DNA of 64,000 nucleotides. Source: Micromonospora ureilytica. Its GTDB lineage: Bacteria > Actinomycetota > Actinomycetes > Mycobacteriales > Micromonosporaceae. Both the position numbers and the translations under genes were made by a program. The notes under the pieces are model-generated. The model was not told the origin of the DNA and ran no database searches. It saw only the letters and a list, made by a program, of their open reading frames with translations. The DNA is taken from contig NZ_JADOTX010000001.1 in NCBI RefSeq assembly GCF_015751765.1, positions 1,612,001-1,676,000 of the forward strand. Reading direction: 5' to 3'. Shown piece after piece: positions 52,854 through 61,138 of the stretch (the stretch's first letter is position 1; each line of letters opens with the position of its first letter).

Positions 52854-54359
52854 ATGGAACTCCTCGACAACCTCGCGCTGGGCTTCTCGACGGCCCTCCT
52901 GGTCCAGAACGTCCTCTACTGCTTCGTGGGAGTGCTGCTCGGGACCGCGGTCGGCGTGCTGCCCGGCATCGGGCCGACGGCGACGGTGGCGATGCTGTTG
53001 CCGATCACGTTCAGCTTCGAGCCGGTGACGGCGCTGATCATGCTGGCCGGCATCTACTACGGGGCACAGTACGGCGGCTCGACGACCGCGATCCTGATCA
53101 ACCTGCCCGGTGAGTCGTCCGCGGCGGTCACCGCGCTGGACGGGCACGAGATGGCCCGCCAGGGCCGGGCCGGACCGGCCCTGGCTGCCGCGGCGATCGG
53201 GTCCTTCTTCGCGGGTACGGTCGCCACGGTGGCGCTGGCCGCCGCGGCCCCGCCCCTGGCCAGTGTCGCGTTGAAGTTCGGTCCCGCCGACTACTTCTCG
53301 CTCGTGCTGTTCGGCCTGATCGTGTCGATCGCGCTGGCGCGGGGCACGGCGCTCAAGGCCCTGGCGATGATCGCGCTCGGGGTGCTGCTCGGCACGGTCG
53401 GCCAGGACATCTACACCGGGACGCCCCGCTTCGTGTTCGAACAGCGCGAGCTGTACGGCGGCATCGACTTCGTGTCGGTCGCCGTGGGCCTGTTCGGGGT
53501 GGCCGAGATCCTGCGCAACCTGGAGAACGAGCAGACCCGGACGGCGATCGTCAGCAGGGTGACCAACCTCTGGCCGACCCGCGAGGACCGCCGTCGGATC
53601 GTCGCCCCGATCCTGCGGGGCACCGGTCTCGGCGCCGCTCTCGGTGTGCTGCCCGGCGGCGGCCACGTGCTGGCGTCGTTCACCTCGTACGCCGTCGAGA
53701 AGCGCATCTCGAAGCGACCGCAGGAGTTCGGGCGGGGCGCGATCGAGGGTGTCGCCGGCCCCGAGTCGGCGAACAACGCCGCCGCGCAGACGTCGTTCAT
53801 CCCGCTGCTCACCCTGGGCCTGCCCGCCCACCCGGTGATGGCACTGATGATCGGCGCGTTCATCGTCCACGGCATCACCCCGGGCCCGAACGTCATCAAC
53901 GACGAGCCGGCGTTGTTCTGGGGCCTGATCGCGTCGATGTGGATCGGCAACGTGCTCCTGCTGCTGCTGAACCTGCCGCTGATCGGCCTCTGGGTGCGCA
54001 TGCTGCGGATTCCGTACCAGGTGCTCTTCCCGATGATCATTCTGTTCGCCGCGATCGGCACCTACTCACTGAACTCCAACGCGTACGACGTCTACGCCAT
54101 CGCGTTCTTCGGGATCCTGGGCTACATCCTGATCAAGTGTGGGTGCGAGCCGGCGCCCCTGCTGCTCGGCTTCGTCCTCGGCCCGCTGCTGGAGGAGAAC
54201 CTGCGCCGGGCGCTGATCATCTCCCGCGGCGACCCGTCGGTCTTCCTGACCCGACCGATCTCCGCGGCGCTGCTGGCCCTGGCCCTCGCCGCGCTCGTCG
54301 TCGCCGTCCTCCCGACGATTCGCCGGCGCCGCGCTGCCGTGTTCGCGGAGGAGGAGTAG
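52854..54359 (+). CDS. tctA: Tricarboxylate transporter large membrane subunit (TctA)
   Basis: A 501-residue membrane protein with about twelve helices. It matches TctA: GTAVGVLPGIGPTATVAMLLP with the GxxLPGxG motif near the start, and YGGSTTAILINLPGESSAAVTALDGHEMARQGRAG. GLGAALGVLPGGGHVLASFTSYA repeats the motif in the second half. It carries the transport pathway, driven by an ion gradient. It closes the tctCBA unit; the NhaA fusion follows 13 bases later. Confidence 0.92.
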   Translation: MELLDNLALGFSTALLVQNVLYCFVGVLLGTAVGVLPGIGPTATVAMLLPITFSFEPVTALIMLAGIYYGAQYGGSTTAILINLPGESSAAVTALDGHEMARQGRAGPALAAAAIGSFFAGTVATVALAAAAPPLASVALKFGPADYFSLVLFGLIVSIALARGTALKALAMIALGVLLGTVGQDIYTGTPRFVFEQRELYGGIDFVSVAVGLFGVAEILRNLENEQTRTAIVSRVTNLWPTREDRRRIVAPILRGTGLGAALGVLPGGGHVLASFTSYAVEKRISKRPQEFGRGAIEGVAGPESANNAAAQTSFIPLLTLGLPAHPVMALMIGAFIVHGITPGPNVINDEPALFWGLIASMWIGNVLLLLLNLPLIGLWVRMLRIPYQVLFPMIILFAAIGTYSLNSNAYDVYAIAFFGILGYILIKCGCEPAPLLLGFVLGPLLEENLRRALIISRGDPSVFLTRPISAALLALALAALVVAVLPTIRRRRAAVFAEEE

Positions 54360-54372
54360 CAATCCGAACCAC

Positions 54373-56337
54373 GTGACGGTCAGGTCGACGAAGATTGTCC
54401 CCGTGACCAGCGACAACACGCCCCGGGGCTGGACCAGCCGGACCGTCTGGGACAGGCGGTTCAACGCCCCGCTGCGTTCGTTCCTGCGTACCGAGACCGG
54501 CGGCGCCCGGGTGGTGCTGATCGCCGCTGTGCTGGCTCTCGTCTGGGCGAACCTCAGCGAATCGTCGTACGAGTCGGTCTGGAACACCTCCTTCTCGATC
54601 CAGCTCGGCGACTGGCAGGTGTCACATGACCTGCGTTTCTGGGTCAACAGCGGGCTGATGACGTTCTTCTTCCTGGTCGCGGGGCTGGAGCTGCGGCGCG
54701 AGTTCGACATCGGCGAGTTGCGGGAGCGGCGTCGGTTGGCGTTGCCGATGCTGGCCGGGGTCGGTGGCATGCTCGTGCCGGTCGCGATCTATCTCGCCAT
54801 CAACGCCGGGCAGACCACCGCGGCGGGTTGGGGTGCGGTGATGGCCACTGACACGGCGCTCGCGCTCGGCGCGCTGGCCGTCTTCGGGCCGCGCTTCTCG
54901 GAACGACTGCGGGGTTTCCTGCTGACCGTCGCCGTCGTCGACGATGTGGTGGCGATCGCGGTGCTGGCCATCGCGTACCCGCATCACCCGTCGCTGACGG
55001 CGCTTGTCGTCGCGGCGGCGATCTTCGGCGTTGTGCTGCTCGTCCGGGGCTGCGGGGTGCGGTTCGGGCCGGTCTACGCGCTGCTCGGGGTGGCGGCCTG
55101 GCTCGCCGTCTCGATGTCCGGTGTCGACCCGGTCGCGGTGGGCCTGGTGATGGGGTTGCTGACCTACGCCTACGCACCGGGCCGCAGCGACCTGCAGCGG
55201 GCCAGCGACCAGTTCCGCCTCTTCCGGGAACAGCCCACCCCGCAACTCGCCCGGATGGCCCGCACCGGCCTCACCTCCGCGCTGTCGCCGAACGAGCGGT
55301 TGCAGACGCTCTACCACCCGTTGGCGAGCTACGTGGTGGTACCACTCTTCGCGCTGGTCAACGCCGGCATCGTGATCGACGGCGACCTGCTGGCCAGGGC
55401 CGTGACCTCCCCGGTCACGGTCGGTGTCGTGGTCGCTTACGTCGTCGGCAAGCCGGCCGGGATCGTGGCCACCGCGTGGCTGGTGACCCGGCTGAGCGGC
55501 AACCGGTTCCGGCCACCCGTCGGTTGGGTTGCCGTCGCAGGGGTCGGCACGGTCTCCGGCATCGGGTTCACCGTCGCGCTCCTGATCGCCACCCACGCCC
55601 TGAGCGGCCCGGCCCTGGACGAGGCGAAGTTCGGCATCCTCGTGGCGACGCTCGGCGCGTCAGTCGTCACCTGGCTGGTGTTCCGCTCCGTCGGACGGCT
55701 CTCGCCGGCGCGGCGGACCCGTGCGCTGCTGGGCGTCACCGAGGGGATCGTCGACCTGATGCTGCCGGTCGATCCGGATCGCGACCACATGCGCGGGTCA
55801 CTCGAGGCACCGGTGACGGTGGTGGAGTACGGCGACTTCGAGTGCCCCTACTGCGGGCAGGCCGAGCCGGTGGTCCGGGAGCTGTTGGCCGACTTCGCCA
55901 ATGTCCGGTACGTCTGGCGGCACCTGCCGCTCACCGATGTCCACCCGCGTGCCCAACTCGCGGCCGAGGCCGCCGAGGCGGCGGGGGAGCAGGGCGCGTT
56001 CTGGGAGATGCACGACCTGCTGCTCGCCCACCAGGACGCTCTCAACCCCGCCGACGTGCTCGGCTACGCCGAACAGCTCGGCCTGAACCTGGACGGGTTC
56101 CGGGAGCACATGGCGAAGCGGATGGGCGTGGACCGGATCGCCGAGGACGTCGACTCCGCCGACCTCAGCGGCGTCACCGGCACCCCGACCTTCTTCATCA
56201 ACGGCCGGCGACACCACGGCGCCTACGACATCGCCGCGCTCTCGGCGGCGGTGAAGGCGGCGTTCGCGAGCGCCAAGCTCCGACCCGAATACCACCCTCG
56301 GGACCCCGGGCGCCGCGAGGCCGGGCCGGCGAGCTGA
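54373..56337 (+). CDS. nhaA: Na+/H+ antiporter NhaA fused to a DsbA-like thioredoxin domain
   Basis: A 654-residue fusion. Residues about 20-430 are NhaA, with the essential Asp-Asp pair in VAVVDDVVAIAVLA and the family start FRTETxxG-like (SFLRTETGGARVVLIAAVLAL). Residues about 455-640 are a thioredoxin-fold DsbA/DSBA-like domain with VVEYGDFECPYCGQAEPVV (CPYC active site) and GVTGTPTFFINGRRHHGAYD with a cis-Pro before TFF. The start is GTG 54373; GTG 54403 is also possible. This fusion is known in actinobacteria and some other bacteria. It may link antiport to redox state; it follows tctA after 13 bases and could share its transcript. Confidence 0.9.
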   Translation: MTVRSTKIVPVTSDNTPRGWTSRTVWDRRFNAPLRSFLRTETGGARVVLIAAVLALVWANLSESSYESVWNTSFSIQLGDWQVSHDLRFWVNSGLMTFFFLVAGLELRREFDIGELRERRRLALPMLAGVGGMLVPVAIYLAINAGQTTAAGWGAVMATDTALALGALAVFGPRFSERLRGFLLTVAVVDDVVAIAVLAIAYPHHPSLTALVVAAAIFGVVLLVRGCGVRFGPVYALLGVAAWLAVSMSGVDPVAVGLVMGLLTYAYAPGRSDLQRASDQFRLFREQPTPQLARMARTGLTSALSPNERLQTLYHPLASYVVVPLFALVNAGIVIDGDLLARAVTSPVTVGVVVAYVVGKPAGIVATAWLVTRLSGNRFRPPVGWVAVAGVGTVSGIGFTVALLIATHALSGPALDEAKFGILVATLGASVVTWLVFRSVGRLSPARRTRALLGVTEGIVDLMLPVDPDRDHMRGSLEAPVTVVEYGDFECPYCGQAEPVVRELLADFANVRYVWRHLPLTDVHPRAQLAAEAAEAAGEQGAFWEMHDLLLAHQDALNPADVLGYAEQLGLNLDGFREHMAKRMGVDRIAEDVDSADLSGVTGTPTFFINGRRHHGAYDIAALSAAVKAAFASAKLRPEYHPRDPGRREAGPAS

Positions 56338-56419
56338 CCGCGCGAGCACGTGGTCGTCGCCGTGCGACCTCCGGTCCGATCCGCCTCCGCGGCGCGGGGT
56401 GGGGAGGTGTTGGTCGGCG

Positions 56420-56581
56420 CCTTTGGAGCTGAATCGTTTGCGACATCACCGACCAGGTTGCGCTTTGGGCTTCGCCGAGGGGCTTCGGGCTTTGCCCAGG
56501 GGCTTCGGGCCTCGCGCAGGCTTCGGACTTGGCCGACAGGCGTTTCGGGGTCTGAATCGTTTGCGACATCAGCTCCAAAGG
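56420..56581. repeat. 162-bp repeat element with terminal inverted and direct repeats
   Basis: The ends CCTTTGGAGCTGA (56420-56432) and TCAGCTCCAAAGG (56569-56581) are perfect inverted repeats. Each end also holds the same 20-base direct repeat CTGAATCGTTTGCGACATCA (56429-56448 and 56552-56571). Between them lie about three imperfect 20-base tandem units beginning GGGCTTCGGGC (56480-56499, 56500-56519, 56520-56539). This looks like a non-coding mobile or REP-like element. It sits next to an MFS transporter relic. Confidence 0.75.
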
Positions 56582-56647
56582 CAGCGCGCCAACCCCAGCA
56601 GCCCTGGGCCCCGCAGCCCTCGCGGTTTCGGGCGCCGCGAGCGACGG

Positions 56648-56829
56648 TCAGGTGGTGGGGAGAGCGGCGACCCGGCTGGCACGGCGGCCCGCCAAGGCCA
56701 CGACAACGGCCAGGGCCAGGGCCAGGGCCAACTTGGCCGATTCCGATCACCAGCAGGGGTAGCAGCACGTCCGGGAAGTAGGCGGAGTCGGTCGAGATGC
56801 GCGACAGCCACGCCTGCCGACCAGCGTGA
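56648..56829 (-). pseudogene. MFS transporter relic, C-terminal pieces
   Basis: On the minus strand from about 56829 one frame reads RQAWLSRISTDSAYFPDVLL then PLLVIGIG, the typical next-to-last helix region of drug-type (DHA2) MFS transporters. At about 56740 the sense moves to another frame that gives AKLALALALAVVVALAGRRA and SRVAALPTT, then a stop at 56648-56650, the typical end of such a transporter. About 100 residues normally between these pieces are missing. The remains of a deleted gene next to the 162-bp repeat. The GGCCAG tandem repeat at 56710-56729 belongs to the Ala-Leu helix. Confidence 0.6.
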
Positions 56830-56927
56830 TCACGCGCCGATGTCCGAAGTGGAACAGCTGCGCAACGTGTTCGGGGAATCACGATGGACTCCGGCTCTTG
56901 ACTCTCGGGAAACATCGGGCCACCATC

Positions 56928-56970
56928 TGACAACGTTGTCACGGACCCTCACCATCTGACAACGTTGTCA
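56928..56970. promoter_or_regulatory. Two identical 14-bp operators ahead of the GH2 gene
   Basis: TGACAACGTTGTCA occurs at 56928-56941 and at 56957-56970, a perfect palindrome with a central CG, as bound by LacI-family regulators. The copies are 29 bp apart, and both are preceded by CACCATC. The second ends 15 bases before the start codon, so binding would block transcription or the ribosome site. A TTGACT -35-like box lies at 56898-56903. The cognate regulator is not in this window. Confidence 0.75.
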
Positions 56971-56984
56971 TGTCTGGAGGCAAG

Positions 56985-59900
56985 ATGTCCGAGCCATCGC
57001 CGATCTCACGGCGTACCTTCCTCTCCGCCGGAGCGACGCTGCTGGCGTCGGTCGGGGTGACCGCGGTCCTCCCGGACGCCCTCGCGTCCGCCGCCGTGCC
57101 GACCGCCAACCCGACCGCCAACCCGACCGCCACCGACCTTGCCCGGTACCGCCCGGTGGCGGTCTCCTCGACCGACTACGCGCCGACGCCCGCCACCTTC
57201 GCCGTGGACGGTCTGCCGCAGGTCGGCGTCCGGGGGAGTGGGTGGCGCGCCGCCAACGGCGATCCGCAGTGGATTTCCGTGGACCTCCAGGCGCCGTGCC
57301 GGATCGAGGCCGTCTCCCTGGTCTTCGAGGCCACGCTCACCGACGGGCCGTTCGACGGCAACTACACCGACACCGACGGTGACGAGATCCTCTCCAGCGC
57401 CGCGACGGCGTACCGGATCGAGGTCTCCACCGACGGCCGTGCCTGGCGGTCGGTGTACGAGACCAGCGAGGGCCAGGGCGGCGCGCAGACCATCAAGCTG
57501 CCCGAGCCGGTCACCGGCCGGTGGATCCGGATGACCGCCACGAAGCGCTCGAACAGCAACCCGGTGGGCCTCAACGGCTTCCAGGTCTACGGAGTGCCGC
57601 TGGCCGGCCGACCGAAGGCCGAGGGCTGGACCAGTTGGGAGGGCGGCAACACCGGCCCGGCCCCCGAGCTGCGGGTCGCCGCCGACGGTACGGTGCCCCT
57701 GGAGTCGGGCTGGTCGTTGACGATGGACGACTTCGCCGGCACCGCCGACGGCGCCGAGCTCTCCCGCGCCGGTGTCGACGTCCGGTCCTGGCTGCCGGCG
57801 ACGGTGCCCGGCACTGTGTTGGGCACCCTGGTCGAGCAGGGCCACCTGCCCGACCCGGTGGCCGGCTTCAACAACATGCGCATCCCGGAGGCGCTGTCCC
57901 GGCACACCTGGTGGTACCGGCGCGCGTTGCGGCTGCCGCGCGACCTGGACACCTCGGCCGGCCGACGGATCTGGCTGGAGTTCGACGGGATCAACCACGA
58001 GGCGACCGCCTGGGTCAACGGCGTGCAGGTCGGCAGCGTCAAGCATCCGTTCGCCCGCGCGGCGTTCGACATCACCGACGCGCTGGCCGGGCACCGTGGC
58101 GAGCACGTCCTCGCCGTCCGGGTCACCCCGATGCCGCACCCGGGCACCCCCGGTGACAAGGGCGCCGACGGTCGTACCTTCCTCCAGTCGGCCCACCACT
58201 ACCTTGACGCGCCGACCTACCTGGCGGTGTCCGGGTGGGACTGGATGCCCGCTGTCCGCGACCGCGTCAGCGGCCTCTGGGACCACGTCCGCCTGCGCAG
58301 CACCGGCGCCGTGGTCATCGGCGACCCGCACGTGCAGACCACGCTGCCCGATCTTCCCGGCACCGACACCGCCGAGGTCACCATCCGGGTGCCGGTCCGC
58401 AACGCGGCGGCCAGCGCCACCACTGTCACCGTCCGCGCCGAGTTCGACAAGGTACGCGTCGAGTCGACAGTGACCGTCCCCGCCGGCGGGAGCACCACAG
58501 TCACCTTCACACCGGAGCGCTTCCGCGCGCTGCGTCTGCGCAACCCCCGGCTGTGGTGGCCCAACGGCTACGGCGACCCCCACCTGTACGACCTGACGCT
58601 CACCGCCACCGTCAAGCGCTCGGTCAGCGACCGGCGTGCGCTCCGCTTCGGTGTCCGCGAGTTCGCCTACGACTGGCACCAGCCGATCGTCATCTCGCCG
58701 CCCGGCAAGCCGGCGCTGGAGTTCGTCGACGGCGCGGCGACCCAGACGGTCACGTTCGCCAGGCAGCACGCCCGGCACGTGCGCGTCCAGGCCGGCCAGC
58801 GCGCCACCGGCTGGGGCATCTCGATGTTCTCGCTGTCGGTGGCCGACGGCACCGGCCCGGATCTCGCCCTGGGCCGCGACGCCACCGCGTCGTCCTCGGA
58901 GAACGACGGCAACGGTCCCGGTAGGGCAGTCGACGGCGATGCGGCGACCCGCTGGGCCTCGCAGGCCGAGGACAACCAGTGGATCCAGGTCGACCTCGGC
59001 GCCGCTGTCGACTTCGACCGGCTCACCATCGTGTGGGAGCAGGCGTACGCGCTGGACTACCGCGTCCAGGTCTCCGCCGACGGGGACGCCTGGAGCGACG
59101 TGACGTCGGTCAGCAACGACACCCCGCTGGGCAGCCGCGCCACCCAGGTCGAGACGTTCGCCAGCCAGACCGCCCAGCATCTGCGCATCCAGACCGGCGC
59201 GCGGGTGACGTCCTGGGGCGTGTCCATGTGGGCGCTCTCGGTGCAGCGGCAGGCCGAGCCGGACGTCGACCTGGCCCTGCGCCGGACCGCCACCGCGTCG
59301 TCGTACGACAGTGATTCGAACGGGCCGGACCGGGCCGTCGACGGCAACCCCCGGACCCGGTGGTCGTCGACGTTCGAGGACAACCAGTGGATCCAGGTCG
59401 ACCTCGGCGCTCCGGTCAGCTTCGACCAGGTCACCATCGTCTGGGAGCAGGCGTACGCGCGCGACTTCGTCATCCAGGTCTCCGACGACGGGCAGCGGTG
59501 GACCGACGTGAAGTCGGTCAGCAACGCCGTCACCCAGCTGAAGATCAGCGTGAACGGTGTGCCGGTGTTCGCCCGGGGCGGCAACTGGGGCTGGGACGAG
59601 CTGCTGCGTCGGGTGCTGCCCGACCGGCTGGCCGACACGGTCGAGATGCACCGCGACATGAACTTCACGATGATCCGCAACTGGCTCGGCAGCAGCAACC
59701 GCGAGGAGCTGTACCAGGCCTGCGACGAGCAGGGCATCCTGGTGTGGAACGACTTCTGGCAGGCGGGCGCGTTCCTGCCCAACCCGCCCGGCTACGTCGA
59801 CATCGCCGCCGACACGATCCGGCGGTTCCGCCATCACCCGAGCATCGTGGTGTGGTGCGGCGCGAACGAGGGTGACCCGCCGCCGATCGTGGACGCCGGG

Positions 59901-61025
59901 CTCAAGCAGGCTGCGGCCACCGAGCACCCGGAGATTCTCTACATCCCCAACTCGGCCGGCGGCATCGTCAGCGGTCACGGCCCCTACCACTGGGTGGAGC
60001 CGGCGACGTACAACAACAAGAACACGTACGACACCGGCGCTTTCGGTTTTCACACCGAGATCGGCATGCCTGTCGTGTCGGTGGTCGAGAGCATGCGCAA
60101 CCTCGTCGGTGACGCCCCGGAGTGGCCGATCGGTGAGGTGTGGAACTACCACGACTGGTCGACCATCGGTAACCAGCGTGTCGGCACGTACCAGGCGGCG
60201 ATCGACGCGCGGCTCGGTGAGTCCGACTCGCTCGACGAGTTCGCCACCCGGGCGCAGTTCGTCAACTACGAGAGCCACCGCGCCATGTTCGAGGCGTGGA
60301 ACGCCAACCTGTGGCAGGACGCCACAGGTTTGCTGCTGTGGATGTCGCACCCGGCGTGGCACAGCACGGTCTGGCAGACCTACGACTACGACCTCGACGT
60401 GAACGGCGCCTACTACGGCGCCCGCAAGGGGTGCGAGCCGGTGCACGTCCAGGCCGACCCGGGCACCTGGCAGGTCCGGGTGGTCAACCACACCGCCGCG
60501 CCGCTGAGCGGGGTCACCGTGAGCGCCCGACGGTACGACCTGAGCGGTCGGTCGCTGGGTGCGGCCCAGCGTCAGCGGGTGGACGTGGCCCGCTCGGCCA
60601 CGACGGCGGTCTTCCCGCTCGCCGCGCCGGACGGCGGCGGGCTGCACCTGGTGCGACTGGAGCTGCGGGACAGCCGCGACCGGCTGCTCGCGGAGAACAC
60701 CTACTGGCGCTACGACAAGGCCGAGCAGTTGCGGGCGCTCAACGACGTGCCGAGCACCCGACTGTCGACGTCGTCGAGCACCGTGCGCGTCGTGGACGGG
60801 CGCAACACGGTCACCACGACGGTCCGCAACCAGGGTCGTACGGTCGCCGCGTTGGTGCGGCTCGCCGTGCGCGACCAGCGCGGTAAGCGGGTCCTGCCGG
60901 CCCGCTACGACGACAACTACTTCTGGCTCCTGCCGGGGGAGACCCGCGAGGTACGGATCTCCTGGCCCGCGCGGTCGGGCCTCGCCCGGCAGGTAACGGT
61001 GACCGCGCAGGCGTACAACTCCTAG
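56985..61025 (+). CDS. Secreted GH2 glycosidase with inserted F5/8-type C (CBM32-like) domains
   Basis: A 1346-residue Tat-exported enzyme (SRRTFLSAGATLL) from the ATG at 56985, which has GGAGG four bases before; ATG 56970 overlaps the operator. Domains: F5/8-type C about 45-200; GH2 jelly roll about 215-435; Ig-like about 440-575; a repeated F5/8 block about 580-842; GH2 TIM barrel about 845-1110 with acid/base Glu962 (WCGANEG) and nucleophile Glu1025 (FHTEIG); C-terminal Ig-like. It resembles exo-beta-glucosaminidases and beta-mannosidases. The inserted block holds two copies of a 136-residue unit that split the barrel entry (NGVPVFARGGNWGWD) from the sandwich. Exact sugar unknown. Confidence 0.9.
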   Translation: MSEPSPISRRTFLSAGATLLASVGVTAVLPDALASAAVPTANPTANPTATDLARYRPVAVSSTDYAPTPATFAVDGLPQVGVRGSGWRAANGDPQWISVDLQAPCRIEAVSLVFEATLTDGPFDGNYTDTDGDEILSSAATAYRIEVSTDGRAWRSVYETSEGQGGAQTIKLPEPVTGRWIRMTATKRSNSNPVGLNGFQVYGVPLAGRPKAEGWTSWEGGNTGPAPELRVAADGTVPLESGWSLTMDDFAGTADGAELSRAGVDVRSWLPATVPGTVLGTLVEQGHLPDPVAGFNNMRIPEALSRHTWWYRRALRLPRDLDTSAGRRIWLEFDGINHEATAWVNGVQVGSVKHPFARAAFDITDALAGHRGEHVLAVRVTPMPHPGTPGDKGADGRTFLQSAHHYLDAPTYLAVSGWDWMPAVRDRVSGLWDHVRLRSTGAVVIGDPHVQTTLPDLPGTDTAEVTIRVPVRNAAASATTVTVRAEFDKVRVESTVTVPAGGSTTVTFTPERFRALRLRNPRLWWPNGYGDPHLYDLTLTATVKRSVSDRRALRFGVREFAYDWHQPIVISPPGKPALEFVDGAATQTVTFARQHARHVRVQAGQRATGWGISMFSLSVADGTGPDLALGRDATASSSENDGNGPGRAVDGDAATRWASQAEDNQWIQVDLGAAVDFDRLTIVWEQAYALDYRVQVSADGDAWSDVTSVSNDTPLGSRATQVETFASQTAQHLRIQTGARVTSWGVSMWALSVQRQAEPDVDLALRRTATASSYDSDSNGPDRAVDGNPRTRWSSTFEDNQWIQVDLGAPVSFDQVTIVWEQAYARDFVIQVSDDGQRWTDVKSVSNAVTQLKISVNGVPVFARGGNWGWDELLRRVLPDRLADTVEMHRDMNFTMIRNWLGSSNREELYQACDEQGILVWNDFWQAGAFLPNPPGYVDIAADTIRRFRHHPSIVVWCGANEGDPPPIVDAGLKQAAATEHPEILYIPNSAGGIVSGHGPYHWVEPATYNNKNTYDTGAFGFHTEIGMPVVSVVESMRNLVGDAPEWPIGEVWNYHDWSTIGNQRVGTYQAAIDARLGESDSLDEFATRAQFVNYESHRAMFEAWNANLWQDATGLLLWMSHPAWHSTVWQTYDYDLDVNGAYYGARKGCEPVHVQADPGTWQVRVVNHTAAPLSGVTVSARRYDLSGRSLGAAQRQRVDVARSATTAVFPLAAPDGGGLHLVRLELRDSRDRLLAENTYWRYDKAEQLRALNDVPSTRLSTSSSTVRVVDGRNTVTTTVRNQGRTVAALVRLAVRDQRGKRVLPARYDDNYFWLLPGETREVRISWPARSGLARQVTVTAQAYNS

Positions 61026-61033
61026 GAGTACGC

Positions 61034-61070
61034 GGTGGGAGGCGGTCCTGCGCGGGCCGCTTCCCACCGT
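61034..61070 (+). terminator. Terminator of the GH2 gene
   Basis: A 16-bp stem with two G-U pairs, arms 61034-61049 and 61055-61070, loop TGCGC, begins nine bases after the stop. No U-tract follows. Confidence 0.75.
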
Positions 61071-61138
61071 GCCACCTGATGCGGGCGATTAGGTCCGTTA
61101 CCGCACCTCGACTCGGGACCGGGATCCATGCTGTACGG

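Noticed and set aside
56706..56735. GGCCAG tandem repeat as a possible regulatory or CRISPR-like repeat
   Set aside because: It encodes the Ala-Leu helix of the decayed MFS transporter in one minus-strand frame; there are no spacers.
57006..61067. Minus-strand open frame of about 1350 codons opposite the GH2 gene
   Set aside because: It is a reading of high-GC codon wobble opposite a clear gene. Its composition is Arg/Gly/Val-rich with no domain, and the plus strand has intact catalytic motifs and signal peptide.
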